From Chloroflexota bacterium (GTDB lineage: Bacteria > Chloroflexota > Limnocylindria > P2-11E), in the NCBI GenBank assembly GCA_005881085.1, contig VBGU01000082.1:1-13209 (forward strand): DNA of 13,209 bases. The letters are read 5' to 3'. The translations under genes and the position numbers were made by a program. Position 1 is the first letter of the stretch, and every line of letters starts with the position of its first letter. Shown piece by piece: positions 7,211-13,209 of this stretch. The notes beneath the pieces were generated by a model. The model was not told the origin of the DNA and searched no databases. It was given only the letters and a program-made list of their open reading frames with translations.

Positions 7211-8276
7211 TCAGGGCCCCGCCAGCCGGCATCGGGATCGCCGCTGTACGCCGCTCGATCTCGCGCCGCACGATCGGGGCGACCTTCGTCCCGAAAAGCT
7301 CGATCGAACGGAGAACCTTCTCGTGAGGGAGCGTGCCGACGCTCATCTGAATGAGGAAGCGGTCGAGGCCGAAGAGATCGTGCTCGTAAATGATCTTCGC
7401 GGCGACCTCGTCGGGCGTTCCGACGAGGTTCGCGCCAAGGGGGCCCCGCTCGGCGTCGAACTGCTCGCGGCTCGGCGGCGGCCAGCCACGCTCGCGCCCG
7501 ATCTTCGCCATGAGGTACGAGTACGCCGCGTAAGAGTCATCGGCCGCTTGCCGCGAGTCGTCCTCGATGAGACCGTGCGAGTTGATGCTCACGCGCAGCT
7601 TCGCGGGATCGTGACCGGCGCGCCGGCCCGCCTCTCGGTAGAGATCGACGAGCGGTACGAAACGGCGCGGCTCACCGCCGATGATCGCGAGCGCGAGCGG
7701 GAGGCCGAGCCGTCCCGCGCGTACGACGGACTCGGGATGACCGCCCACCGCGATCCATACCGGCAGCGGATCCTGAACCGGACGCGGGAACACAGGCAGG
7801 TCCTCGATGGGCGCACGGTGCGTGCCACGCCAGGTGACGCGTTCACGTTCCCGGATCCGGAGAAGAAGCCCGAGCTTTTCCTCAAAGAGGTCGTCGTAGT
7901 CAGCGAGGTCGTAGCCGAACAGGGGAAATGATTCGGTGAACGAGCCGCGGCCCGCCATGATCTCGGCACGCCCGTCGGAGATGAGGTCGAGCGTCGCGAA
8001 GTTCTGAAAGACCCGGACCGGATCGTCGGAGCTGATGACGCTGACCGCGCTCGTGAGACGTATCCGCTCCGTACGAGCGGCCGCGGCGGCGAGGACCACG
8101 GCTGGCGCCGACACGACGAACTCGCGGCGGTGATGCTCGCCCAGACCGTAGACGTCGAGGCCGACCTTGTCCGCGAGCTCGATCTCCTCGAGAAGCCGCC
8201 GGACGCGCTCGTGGGCGCTGATCGTTCGACCGGTCTCGGGATCGGGCGTCGCCTCGCCAAAGCTGTAGATCCCGAG
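7203..8276 (-). CDS. LLM-class (luciferase-like) flavin-dependent oxidoreductase; in-frame TAA where codon 2 is expected
   Basis: The frame is continuous and family-like from 8276 down to the TGA at 7205-7203 (357 codons). It starts LGIYSFGEATPDPETGR, then the GLGEHHRREFVVSAPAVVL flavin-site region, TSAVSVISSDDPVRVFQNFA, GRAEIMAGRGSFTESFPLFG, VWIAVGGHPESVVRAGRLGL and IQMSVGTLPHEKVLRSIELF. Members are TIM-barrel monooxygenases that use reduced flavin; the substrate is unknown. Relatives as I recall them begin MELGIYSFGE. Here the DNA reads ATG (8282-8280), TAA (8279-8277), CTC GGG ATC TAC, so a single G-to-T change of GAA would explain the stop. The first ordinary start in frame after it is GTG 8114, which would remove the first strand, helix and the EHH region and has no ribosome binding site. 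Either the gene is silenced, it uses an unusual start, or the base is an error. It follows the MoaF-like gene by 7 nt (stop to ATG). Confidence 0.8.
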   Translation of the reverse strand, partial: LGIYSFGEATPDPETGRTISAHERVRRLLEEIELADKVGLDVYGLGEHHRREFVVSAPAVVLAAAAARTERIRLTSAVSVISSDDPVRVFQNFATLDLISDGRAEIMAGRGSFTESFPLFGYDLADYDDLFEEKLGLLLRIRERERVTWRGTHRAPIEDLPVFPRPVQDPLPVWIAVGGHPESVVRAGRLGLPLALAIIGGEPRRFVPLVDLYREAGRRAGHDPAKLRVSINSHGLIEDDSRQAADDSYAAYSYLMAKIGRERGWPPPSREQFDAERGPLGANLVGTPDEVAAKIIYEHDLFGLDRFLIQMSVGTLPHEKVLRSIELFGTKVAPIVRREIERRTAAIPMPAGGALTM

Positions 8277-8289
8277 TTACATGTTTTTT

Positions 8290-8664
8290 CTAAACGCGCT
8301 CGGCCACCTCGAACATTCCGTGCTGGGGTACGAGCTCCTTCTCGTTCGACGCGAAGCTCACGACGGTCCCGGACACGAAGTCGAGCACGCTCGTCAGCGT
8401 GTAACCGGACTTGGACAGATAGGAGACGGCGCAGACGTCATCGTTGATGGCGGCCACCAGGTACTTCGCCTTCGGTTCGGTCGCCGGCTTCCCGGTCGTC
8501 TGCTTTCCATTGGCGGGTGACTTCGTGCCTCGGTCATCCCCGCCGGTCTCGCGCCAGGTCACATTGCCGTCGTTGCCGAAGGTGTGCTCGAAGCTCTTCC
8601 CTGCCATCGGGCCGTCGTCGTAGGTCCAGCGAATGGTCTTGCCGCGAAGCGGATCAGATCCCAT
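8290..8664 (-). CDS. MoaF-like (calycin/lipocalin-fold) small protein
   Basis: 124 residues. GGAGGAG upstream of ATG 8664 at a normal distance fixes the start. The N-terminal GKTIRWTYDDGPMAGKSFEH and GNDGNVTWRE, a Thr/Lys/Gly-rich variable loop at about residues 42-65, then KYLVAAINDDVCAVSYLSKS, GYTLTSVLDFVSGTVVSFAS and a closing LVPQHGMFEV match the alternating beta pattern of MoaF-related proteins. MoaF was named for linkage to molybdenum and monoamine genes but its biochemical role is unsettled; small-ligand binding is a reasonable guess from the fold. There is no signal peptide, so it is probably cytoplasmic. It is upstream of and probably co-transcribed with the flavin oxidoreductase. 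Confidence 0.68.
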   Translation of the reverse strand: MGSDPLRGKTIRWTYDDGPMAGKSFEHTFGNDGNVTWRETGGDDRGTKSPANGKQTTGKPATEPKAKYLVAAINDDVCAVSYLSKSGYTLTSVLDFVSGTVVSFASNEKELVPQHGMFEVAERV

Positions 8665-9041
8665 GAACGTCTCCTCCGATCGTCGATTGGGCTAGCGAAC
8701 GACCGCAGCAAGTCAGAGACCTCGGCCTTTGTTCCCGTATCGCGGGATAAGTAGCGGTTCCGTTGCGGTCTTTTTACGGGTCTGTTCGGTCGACGCACAG
8801 TGCTGATACCTGATGGCGAGTGACGCACGGGCGCGCCAATCGCGACGTTCTGCGCGCTCGGTCGCCCACAGGCCGACCCACCCATTGATGTGTGGTGAGC
8901 CCGGTACACAAACGACGGATAACCGAGCGGACAACCCGACCATGCGCAGCGGAAGGGAAGAGGTCCGGACTACCGCCAGCACGGGTACCCAAGGCCGCGC
9001 CGGTCGCTATTTCGGCCAAACCACCCCGGCCACGTTGATCC
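8665..9041. other. 377-bp divergent intergenic region with two possible structured leaders
   Basis: This separates the MoaF-like gene (minus) from the M23 peptidase (plus). I see no convincing gene in it. Near the MoaF-like side, GACCGCA (8701-8707) pairs with TGCGGTC (8764-8770). A TCCCG/CGGGA hairpin (8733-8747) lies inside, and a T5 run follows on plus (8771-8775). On the M23 side, about 8842-9007 could be closed by GCGAC (8842-8846) and GTCGC (9003-9007). Clear sigma-70 boxes were not recognised in either direction. Confidence 0.4.
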
Positions 9042-10052
9042 ATGAAGAAGAAAAGATTCGTCCTCCTTGTCCTCATAGCGATGGCGCTCAGCGCCATGGG
9101 CTTCGCCACGCCCGCCGCCGCCGACGACGGTCACGTGGCGCCTCCGACGCCGCAGCCGGGTTTTGCTCCTTCCCTGCCCCGTACATTCACGCCGCTTGAC
9201 GCTGTCATCGAGGCCGCGACCTCGATCCTTGCGGCGCAGAAGGCGTCGAGCGATGGCCTCTCCGCGTCGAGGGCCCGGTCTGCCCCCGCCTCCGTCGTGC
9301 CGACACTGGCACCGGCCCGTGCAGCGCCAGAGGCTCGTTCCTATCTGCGCACTTTCTCCTCGTACGACGGCCTCATCGAGTATGCGAACTCTCTGGCCGC
9401 GACACAGGAAGCGTCGGACACGCGCCTCGCCGCGGTGACGGCGCGTGAGGAGGCAAGTCGTGCGACCCTCGCCACGGTCTTCGATCCGCGGGTTCGCGGC
9501 GGCCTCCTCCGATCTCCAACGGACGTAATGGACGCCGCGACCGTCCAGGCGCTCCAAACGGAGCTCGCGAAGGATGTCCTCACCGCACAACAGCTCGTGG
9601 CGAATGGGGCGGCTATGACGACGCCGACATCCTGGCATCTTCCCCTCGTCGGTGAGGACACCCAGGACTTCGGGCCGACGCCTTATTACTTCGAGCCTGC
9701 GCTCACCTACGGTGGGGTCTACTACCCGCACTTTCACACCGGGACCGACATCGCCACCGCGTGGGGGACGCCTGTCCTCGCGCCGGCGAGTGGCGTCGTC
9801 GTCTTCGCCGGCACGATGAGCGACGGCGCCGAGGTCGTGGTCATGACGCACTATTCGGGACTCGTCTCCATGTACGCGCATCTCGACAATCACGTGTTCC
9901 CAGTGCCGGTCAAGGCTGGGGACACCGTCCAGGCCGGCGACCGGATCGGTAACGTCGGACTCACGGGCATCACGACCGGCGCGCACCTGCACTGGAGCGT
10001 GTGGCGCGATGGCGACCTCGTCGATCCGCTTTCTATGATCGGGGGCCAGTGA
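9042..10052 (+). CDS. Exported M23-family zinc metallopeptidase (peptidoglycan endopeptidase)
   Basis: 336 residues. The signal peptide MKKKRFVLLVLIAMALSAMG is followed by FATPAAADD, with cleavage likely after AAA (about residue 27). Residues 30-190 are an Ala-rich helical region holding two copies of a 32-residue repeat (48-79 and 104-135). The C-terminal lysostaphin-type domain (about 198-336) has the full zinc set: HxxxD in FHTGTDIA (H232, D236) and HxH in GAHLHWSVW (H315, H317), plus the conserved YAHLD. By family it cuts peptide cross-links in the wall, outside the membrane. ATG 9042 is chosen for the signal peptide; the ribosome binding site is weak (GGCCACGTTGATCC precedes it). The stop overlaps the RidA-family start (GTGA). 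Confidence 0.9.
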   Translation: MKKKRFVLLVLIAMALSAMGFATPAAADDGHVAPPTPQPGFAPSLPRTFTPLDAVIEAATSILAAQKASSDGLSASRARSAPASVVPTLAPARAAPEARSYLRTFSSYDGLIEYANSLAATQEASDTRLAAVTAREEASRATLATVFDPRVRGGLLRSPTDVMDAATVQALQTELAKDVLTAQQLVANGAAMTTPTSWHLPLVGEDTQDFGPTPYYFEPALTYGGVYYPHFHTGTDIATAWGTPVLAPASGVVVFAGTMSDGAEVVVMTHYSGLVSMYAHLDNHVFPVPVKAGDTVQAGDRIGNVGLTGITTGAHLHWSVWRDGDLVDPLSMIGGQ

Positions 10053-10459
10053 CGAACCGACACCTCATTTCAGGGAAAGAAGCGAAGGTCGACGGAAAGC
10101 CCGCGTACTCGTCCGCCGTCGTCGCAGGGAACACCATCTTCCTCGCGGGCGCGGTGTCGGGCCGCGATGCGGCCGGCAACGTGATCGGCCGTGGCGACAT
10201 CGAAGCTCAGACCGTGGCGGTGTTCGAGAGCCTCGAGGAAACGCTCGCGTCCGCGGGCGCAACGTTCGCGGATCTGGTGAAGATCACTGTCTTCGCCACC
10301 AAGCTCGAGTACCGCGCGAAGATCGGCGAAGTCCGCGCGCGCTACATCGCAGAGCCGCCGCCGGCGAGCACGTTTGTTGTCGTGACGAGCCTCGCTGACC
10401 CGGACTTCCTTGTGGAGATCGAGGGCATCGCCGTCACCGGCCGCGCCTCGCGCGCTTAG
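10049..10459 (+). CDS. RidA (YjgF/YER057c) family protein lacking the catalytic Arg
   Basis: 136 residues from GTG 10049, which overlaps the M23 stop as GTGA; GGGGG just upstream can act as ribosome binding site. The frame is open further upstream inside the M23 gene, but the family N-terminus (HLISGKEAKVDGKPAYSSAV) fits this start. Typical chorismate-mutase-like features are FLAGAVSGRDAAGNVIGRGD (31-50), DIEAQTVAVFESLEETLASA, DLVKITVFATKL and the end FLVEIEGIAV. True imine/enamine deaminases carry Arg in PARS (E. coli RidA R105); here the aligned stretch reads PPPASTFVVV (103-112), with Ser 107 at that place. Deaminase activity is therefore doubtful. It converges on, and overlaps by 4 bp, the lytic transglycosylase gene. 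Confidence 0.88.
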   Translation: MTNRHLISGKEAKVDGKPAYSSAVVAGNTIFLAGAVSGRDAAGNVIGRGDIEAQTVAVFESLEETLASAGATFADLVKITVFATKLEYRAKIGEVRARYIAEPPPASTFVVVTSLADPDFLVEIEGIAVTGRASRA

Positions 10460-11343
10460 CGACCGTACCCGACCGGCAGGAGGATGTCGCCGCGCGTCGT
10501 CAGGTAGTAGACCTGCCACTGGTAATACCCGCGGTACGCGTCGGGATCGGAGCGCATCACTTCGGCGTACGCGGTGACAGCGCGCACGTAGCGCTGCGAC
10601 TGGTTGTAGCGGAACAACGCGTTCGCCATGTTGCCCGGCGCGCCGTTGGCGCGCAGATAACGGGCGGCCGCGCGGATCGAATCGAGGTCCGAGTTGATGT
10701 CGCCCTCACCGTATTTTTCCCACGTCGCAGGGATGAACTGCATCGGGCCCTGTGCTCCGGCCACCGATGTCCCGCGGATCCGGCCCATGCGGGTCTCCAC
10801 CAAATGGATCGCGGCGAGGTACGACCACGGAACACCGAACTCGGCCTCCGCCTGGCGGTAGTAGCGCGCGAGATCGTCGAGCGGCGCTGGTTCGACGATG
10901 CGCCACGTGGTGGGGAGATCGGGACCCGGCACGACCGTCGCGCGCAGATCCGCCGTCGCATCCGCGTTCGCAGTCGCGGCCGTCTTCACGTCCGCGGGAA
11001 GCGCGGCGAGGACCGTGTCGCGCAGCTCCGGAGTAGCGGCGAGTCGCCGATAGGTGAGCTGTTGCAGGTGCCCAAACCACGCAAGGTCGGCGCCGGTGAC
11101 GTTGTGATCCCGTATGGCGCGCTCGGCGGACACGATCTGTATCGCGAGAGCATCCGGGTCCGACGCCGCCACCGGCGGTTCGGGACGCGGCGTCGCCGTT
11201 GTCAACGACGGGGACGGGGTCGGGGTCGTGACGACCGCTGAGGCGGTGGGCTCTGGGGAGACCGACTCCGCCGGCCTGCCGCAGGAAACGGTGCAGGCGG
11301 CAAATAGCAGCGCGATCGCACCACAGAGTGCGGGTCGCTTCAC
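10456..11343 (-). CDS. Lytic transglycosylase (SLT/MltB-like) lipoprotein
   Basis: 295 residues. GTG 11343 is chosen because it overlaps the sigma-factor stop as GTGA and gives a clean lipoprotein signal MKRPALCGAIALLFAACTVSC (Cys 17 or 21); an in-frame GTG at 11361 is possible. A Pro/Thr/Ser linker (about 25-60) is followed by a helical segment (about 62-125). The muramidase-type domain (about 155-265) contains FGVPWSYLAAIHLVETRMGR with probable catalytic Glu 183, then GTSVAGAQGPMQFIPATWEK and the Tyr-containing NALFRYNQSQRYV. These enzymes cleave the MurNAc-GlcNAc bond to give 1,6-anhydro ends, here at the cell surface. It is the last gene of the DGPF/ECF42 operon and is tail-to-tail with the RidA-family gene (4-bp overlap). 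Confidence 0.88.
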   Translation of the reverse strand: MKRPALCGAIALLFAACTVSCGRPAESVSPEPTASAVVTTPTPSPSLTTATPRPEPPVAASDPDALAIQIVSAERAIRDHNVTGADLAWFGHLQQLTYRRLAATPELRDTVLAALPADVKTAATANADATADLRATVVPGPDLPTTWRIVEPAPLDDLARYYRQAEAEFGVPWSYLAAIHLVETRMGRIRGTSVAGAQGPMQFIPATWEKYGEGDINSDLDSIRAAARYLRANGAPGNMANALFRYNQSQRYVRAVTAYAEVMRSDPDAYRGYYQWQVYYLTTRGDILLPVGYGR

Positions 11344-12611
11344 GACGTCCGTCGCGCGCACGCGGCTGCGCGCTCGAGGAGCAGGTCGCGCTCGCGCGCG
11401 TTCTGCGTGAGCGATGCCGCGCGCTCGAATTCCGCCCGCGCTTCCACGAAGCGGCCAAGTTTCTCCAGAAGGTCGCCGCGCGCGCTCGGGAGGAACTGGT
11501 ACGCCTTGAGCGACGGCTCCGACACGAGCGCGTCGACTAGCTCGAGTCCGGCTGCGGGACCGAACGCCATCCCGACGGCGACCGCACGATTGAGATCGAC
11601 GACAGGCGATGGCATGACCTGGGCGAGCGCGTCGTAGAGCGCGGCGATGCGTGCCCAGTCTGTCTCCGCCGCGGTCCGCGCCCGCGCGTGGCAGGCGGCG
11701 ATCGCGGCCTGCAGCGCATAGGGGCCGAGGACGCCGCCGAGCTTCTCGGCGCGCTCCAGCGCCGCGAGGCCGCGACTGATATGAAGAGCGTCCCAGCGGC
11801 CACGGTCCTGATCGAGCAAGAGGACGATCTGTCCCGATTCTCCGACTCGCGCGCGCGACCGCGAAGCCTGGATCTCCATCAGCGCGACGAGGCCGTGGAT
11901 CTCTGGCTCGTTCGGTGCGAGGCCGGCCAGGATGCGGCCGAGACGGAGCGCGTCCTCGCAGAGCCCCGCGCGCATCAGGTCGTCACCGGCGGTGGCCGCG
12001 TAACCCTCGTTGAAGACGAGGTAGATGACCTGCAGCACCGATGAGAGGCGCGCGTCGAGCTCCGGTCCCGCGGGCACCTCGAAGGGAACGCGCGCCTCGG
12101 TGAGGGCGCGCTTCGCGCGAACGATGCGCTGCGCGATCGTAGCCACCGGAACGAGAAAAGCCCGCGCGATCTCTTCCGTTGTGAGACTCGCGAGCAAGCG
12201 CAGGGTGAGCGCGACGCGCGCCTCGGGCGCGAGGATCGGATGGCAGGAAATGAACATGAGGCGCAGGAGATCGTCGCCGACTTCGTCGTCCGTCTGAATG
12301 TTGAGATCCGCCATCGCCGTCTCCTGCTGGAGTTCGAGCTCGCGTCCGAGCTGTTCCTGTTTGCGCTCGAGCCGCGCGTTGCGGCGCAGGCGATCGATCG
12401 CGCGATGTTTCGCCGTAGCCATGAGCCAGGCGCCCGGGTTATCCGGGACACCTGACTCCGGCCACTGTTCGAGCGCGGCAACGAGGGCATCCTGCGCGAG
12501 GTCTTCCGCGAGACCCACGTCGCGCACGATCCGCGTGAGGCCCGCGATGAGCTTTGGTGCTTCGATCCGCCAGACCGCGTCGATCGCCTGGTGCGTGTCG
12601 GCAGCCGTCAC
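11340..12611 (-). CDS. ECF42-group RNA polymerase sigma factor with long C-terminal TPR-like extension
   Basis: 423 residues, more than twice a plain ECF sigma factor. Region 2 (about 10-80) has VGLAEDLAQDALVAALEQWP and NPGAWLMATAKHRAIDRLRR. Region 4 (about 125-175) has EARVALTLRLLASLTTEEIA and VPVATIAQRIVRAKRAL, the helix-turn-helix that reads the -35 box. VLQVIYLVFNEGYAATAGDD opens the conserved C-terminal extension (DUF6596/TPR-like, about 190-423), which ends in helical pairs such as LLEKLGRFVEARAEFERAAS. This architecture is that of ECF42, which lacks a classical anti-sigma factor and is paired with DGPF proteins. The start is GTG 12611, 11 nt after the DGPF stop, without a strong ribosome binding site. 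Its stop overlaps the transglycosylase start. Autoregulation from the upstream promoter is likely. Confidence 0.9.
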   Translation of the reverse strand: MTAADTHQAIDAVWRIEAPKLIAGLTRIVRDVGLAEDLAQDALVAALEQWPESGVPDNPGAWLMATAKHRAIDRLRRNARLERKQEQLGRELELQQETAMADLNIQTDDEVGDDLLRLMFISCHPILAPEARVALTLRLLASLTTEEIARAFLVPVATIAQRIVRAKRALTEARVPFEVPAGPELDARLSSVLQVIYLVFNEGYAATAGDDLMRAGLCEDALRLGRILAGLAPNEPEIHGLVALMEIQASRSRARVGESGQIVLLLDQDRGRWDALHISRGLAALERAEKLGGVLGPYALQAAIAACHARARTAAETDWARIAALYDALAQVMPSPVVDLNRAVAVGMAFGPAAGLELVDALVSEPSLKAYQFLPSARGDLLEKLGRFVEARAEFERAASLTQNARERDLLLERAAACARRTS

Positions 12612-12622
12612 GCAGCCGATTG

Positions 12623-12952
12623 TTACCCGCCGAAGACCTCTTGGATCACGGACTCACCATCTCCGACGATCTTCCGGAACCGCTTGGCCCATTCGATCGC
12701 CTCGTCCTTCGACTTCACCTCGATCAGGGCGAAGCCACCGGTCAGCTCCTTGGTCTCGGTGAACGGCCCGTCGGTCACGGCCACCGTCCCTTTGGAGCTC
12801 CGGACCCGCGTGCTCGCTGGGGCGAGCCCACCGGTCGCCAGCAGGATGCCGGCTCGCCTGGTCTCTTCGGTGAACTTTCCCACCTCGTCGATCATTTGCG
12901 GGCTCGGTGGTGCGCTCGCGTCGCCATCGACCGTGTAGAGCAGGAATCGCAT
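12623..12952 (-). CDS. DGPF-domain (YCII-related) protein
   Basis: 109 residues. AAGGAGA (complement of 12960-12966) lies 7 nt from ATG 12952, which fixes the start although the frame is open further upstream. The fold is ferredoxin-like: MRFLLYTVDGD forms strand 1, then helix SPQMIDEVGKFTEETRRAGI, LLATGGLAP, the signature TDGPFTETKELTGGF (residues 60-74, DGPF at 61-64), and SKDEAIEWAKRFRKIVGD. DGPF proteins are the standard neighbours and targets of ECF42 sigma factors; their activity is unknown. It is the first gene of the operon, followed 11 nt later by the sigma factor. Confidence 0.92.
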   Translation of the reverse strand: MRFLLYTVDGDASAPPSPQMIDEVGKFTEETRRAGILLATGGLAPASTRVRSSKGTVAVTDGPFTETKELTGGFALIEVKSKDEAIEWAKRFRKIVGDGESVIQEVFGG

Positions 12953-13027
12953 CTTCGTGTCTCCTTCGATTTTTTGAGCCGGGTCCGGACCCTTCTCGAT
13001 GCGGCCGGACCCTCGCTCTACTGGCAC

Positions 13028-13055
13028 GTCGAACGAGGGCTGGTTGAATTCGACA
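13028..13055 (-). promoter_or_regulatory. Candidate ECF42-type promoter (TGTCGA - 18 - CGAC)
   Basis: On the minus strand, TGTCGA (complement of 13050-13055) is followed after 18 nt by CGAC (complement of 13028-13031). Studies of ECF42 in Streptomyces, as I recall them, report a TGTCGA -35 and a CG(A/T)C -10 upstream of DGPF genes. Position fits: transcription would begin near 13020, about 68 nt before the DGPF start. The spacer length in the literature is not something I can confirm here. Confidence 0.55.
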
Positions 13056-13112
13056 TCTCTGGATGCATTTTCGCCCGACCGTGGACGGGCCGAAGGAGCG
13101 CAGAATCGCCCG

Positions 13113-13209
13113 GTGAGCGGCGACTTCTTCACCGACGTGCCGGCACGAATCGGGTACGGCGGGCCTGAGTCCTCCGATCCACTCTCCTATGCCGTTTACC
13201 ACCCCGATC
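13113..13209 (+). CDS. xylA: Probable xylose isomerase, N-terminal fragment cut by window edge
   Basis: From GTG 13113 the frame is open to the right edge (32 codons): MSGDFFTDVPARIGYGGPES is followed by SDPLSYAVYHPD. The pattern FF-x-(3-5)-I-x-Y-x-G-P-E-S-x-x-P-L-x-x-x-x-Y-x-P-D is the usual N-terminus of xylose isomerases (FFPEIPKIQFEGKESTNPLA in Thermotoga-like enzymes). The enzyme converts D-xylose to D-xylulose in the cytoplasm; all catalytic residues lie outside the window. AAGGAG (13093-13098) is 14 nt from the GTG, longer than usual, but no nearer in-frame start exists. It is divergent from the DGPF/ECF42 operon. Confidence 0.66.
   Translation, partial: MSGDFFTDVPARIGYGGPESSDPLSYAVYHPD

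Noticed and set aside
8713..8982. 89-codon minus-strand frame in the MoaF/M23 gap
   Set aside because: Composition is random-like, there is no ribosome binding site, and it runs through the candidate RNA structures.
8970..9992. 340-codon minus-strand open frame
   Set aside because: It lies opposite the M23 peptidase, whose signal peptide and zinc motifs are clear; the minus product is Arg/Gly-rich with no recognisable domain.
1..13209. tRNA, rRNA, CRISPR arrays, insertion sequences, prophage genes
   Set aside because: I looked for cloverleaf-type T-arm sequences, regularly spaced repeats, transposase motifs and long terminal inverted repeats by eye, and none was found.

Overview
This is a high-GC, gene-dense bacterial fragment. 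Several exported proteins are lipoproteins whose signal peptide is followed by a Thr/Pro/Ala/Ser-rich linker. There is an orphan Rieske protein, an ECF42-type sigma factor with a DGPF (YCII-like) partner, and an NAGPA-like phosphodiester glycosidase. Together these suggest an uncultivated soil or freshwater Chloroflexota-like (Limnocylindria/Ellin6529-type) or actinobacterial organism. That placement is inference; there is no rRNA or marker gene to settle it. No tRNA, rRNA, CRISPR array, insertion sequence or phage gene was seen.

Layout. (1) 1-2003, minus: a YceI-domain lipoprotein, then an exported phosphodiester glycosidase that runs off the left edge. (2) 2049-2975: a DinB-fold protein on plus, a candidate 45-residue one-helix membrane protein, and a long nested inverted repeat that probably ends the next operon. 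(3) 2976-6508, minus: a peptide-type ABC importer in the order binding protein, DppB-like permease, DppC-like permease, with no ATPase genes in the window. (4) 6509-6670: a divergent control region with a near-perfect dyad, then an orphan membrane-anchored Rieske protein on plus. (5) 7203-8664, minus: a MoaF-like small protein followed by an LLM-class flavin oxidoreductase. The oxidoreductase's expected start codon is followed at once by an in-frame TAA. (6) 9042-10459, plus: an exported M23 endopeptidase overlapping a RidA-family gene by a GTGA stop/start. (7) 10456-12952, minus: DGPF protein, ECF42-like sigma factor and lytic-transglycosylase lipoprotein as a tight three-gene operon, with a candidate ECF42-type promoter upstream. 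(8) 13113-end, plus: the first 32 codons of a probable xylose isomerase.

How they may work together. The most notable unit is region 7. An ECF42 sigma factor beside a DGPF gene is a known pairing. Here the sigma gene is also joined, through a 4-base GTGA overlap, to a peptidoglycan lytic transglycosylase. That operon converges tail-to-tail (4-bp overlap) on a second peptidoglycan enzyme unit (M23 plus RidA-like). This suggests, but does not prove, that the ECF42 regulon in this organism includes cell-wall remodelling.
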